Shown here piece after piece: positions 63,714-64,000 of a stretch of 64,000 bases of DNA; within the stretch, counting starts at the first letter, position 1; each line of letters opens with the position of its first letter. Origin of the DNA: Phenylobacterium immobile (ATCC 35973) (lineage in GTDB: Bacteria; Pseudomonadota; Alphaproteobacteria; Caulobacterales; Caulobacteraceae); contig NZ_CVJQ01000001.1 of assembly GCF_001375595.1 (NCBI RefSeq), forward strand, positions 620,001-684,000, read 5' to 3'. The position numbers and the translations under genes are program-made. The notes below the pieces were generated by a model. The model saw only the letters and a program-made list of their open reading frames with translations, ran no database searches and had not been told where the DNA came from.

Positions 63714-64000
63714 ATGGCCGCGGTGGACGTCTCCCTGACCCTCGTGACGCCGGCGCGGCCGGAGATCACCCAGACCGTGACTCGCGGCGCAGCGCGCTTG
63801 ATGACGGCGCTGAGCTATGCGCCGCTGCTGGAGGTGTGCCTGCCGAACGGGCGGCGCGCCGACATCATGGCGCTGGGGCCAAGAGGTCAGATCTTGATCA
63901 TTGAGGTGAAGTCCGGGATCGCCGACTTCCGCACCGATCGGAAATGGCGCGAGTACCAGCCCTACTGCGACGCCTTCGCTTTCGCGGTAGCGCCGGAGTT
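63714..64000 (+). CDS. mmcB: MmcB-family DNA repair protein (N-terminal part, runs off window)
   Basis: The visible 95 residues (MAAVDVSLTLVTPARPEITQ...) include a PD-(D/E)xK-like core: GRRADIMALGPRGQILIIEVKSGIADFRTD, with Asp and Glu-x-Lys positions of a nuclease-like fold. MmcB contributes to mitomycin C resistance in C. crescentus and is damage induced; the LexA box here fits that. ATG 63714 is 3 bases after the box. The C-terminus is outside the window. Confidence 0.8.
   Translation, partial: MAAVDVSLTLVTPARPEITQTVTRGAARLMTALSYAPLLEVCLPNGRRADIMALGPRGQILIIEVKSGIADFRTDRKWREYQPYCDAFAFAVAPE

Overview
The window is a GC-rich chromosomal segment of an alphaproteobacterium, most likely a member of the Caulobacterales (Caulobacter/Phenylobacterium type). 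The best marker is a DivL-type sensor kinase (59644-61974) with tyrosine where other histidine kinases carry the phospho-accepting histidine. Other pointers are AddAB instead of RecBCD, a short RNase D, AmgK/MurU-type sugar recycling, an MmcB gene behind a GTTC-N7-GTTC SOS box, and a TIGR02300 acidic protein. Genes are densely packed, often with 4-base ATGA, GTGA or TTGA stop/start overlaps, and no gap between genes exceeds about 180 bases apart from RNA genes.

Layout. 1-5.5 kb: end of a glutathione transferase, a cation efflux protein, two divergent citrate-synthase-like genes (one fused to a helix-turn-helix), uppP and an NDUFA9-like reductase. 5.6-10.8 kb: tRNA-Leu(CAG), RNase D, the lipopolysaccharide export genes lptC-lptA-lptB, exoD-like, hpf, ptsN and a GFA-family gene. 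10.9-19.9 kb: leuC-leuD, then leuB and asd, interrupted by a lower-GC three-gene cassette at 13893-16815. 20-31.4 kb: rarD, a beta-lactamase-fold hydrolase, ahcY, a CYTH-CHAD protein, the biotin genes bioB, bioA, bioF, bioD and an ABC-2 exporter pair. 31.4-43.5 kb: DUF1150 and Hsp20, tRNA-Ala(GGC), TIGR02300, aroA-cmk-rpsA-ihfB, mscL, trpF-trpB-trpA-accD-folC and trxA. 43.6-52.4 kb: a leftward operon tsaE-amgK-murU-addB-addA. 52.5-64 kb: a CxxC thioredoxin-like protein, zapE, sdhCDAB, a ferredoxin reductase/ferredoxin pair, divL, a conserved unknown, a zincin-like protein, a lipocalin and the start of mmcB.

The most interesting accessory element is the 13893-16815 cassette. Its three genes overlap by ATGA junctions: a nuclease-like first gene with an Mrr-like GD..xDG...QxY pattern, an 81-residue middle component, and an SMC-like DUF2326-type ATPase. 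This is the architecture of the predicted ABC-three-component (ABC-3C) conflict systems, and it sits between leuD and leuB like a defence insertion.

Two SOS (LexA) boxes are visible, each ending exactly 3 bases before an ATG: one controls an uncharacterised coiled-coil protein beside the ABC-3C cassette, the other controls mmcB. Intergenic spaces hold several structured repeats. Two of these (after asd and between sdhA and sdhB) share an identical 11-base loop in opposite orientation while their stems differ but remain fully complementary, which indicates selection on the folded structure.
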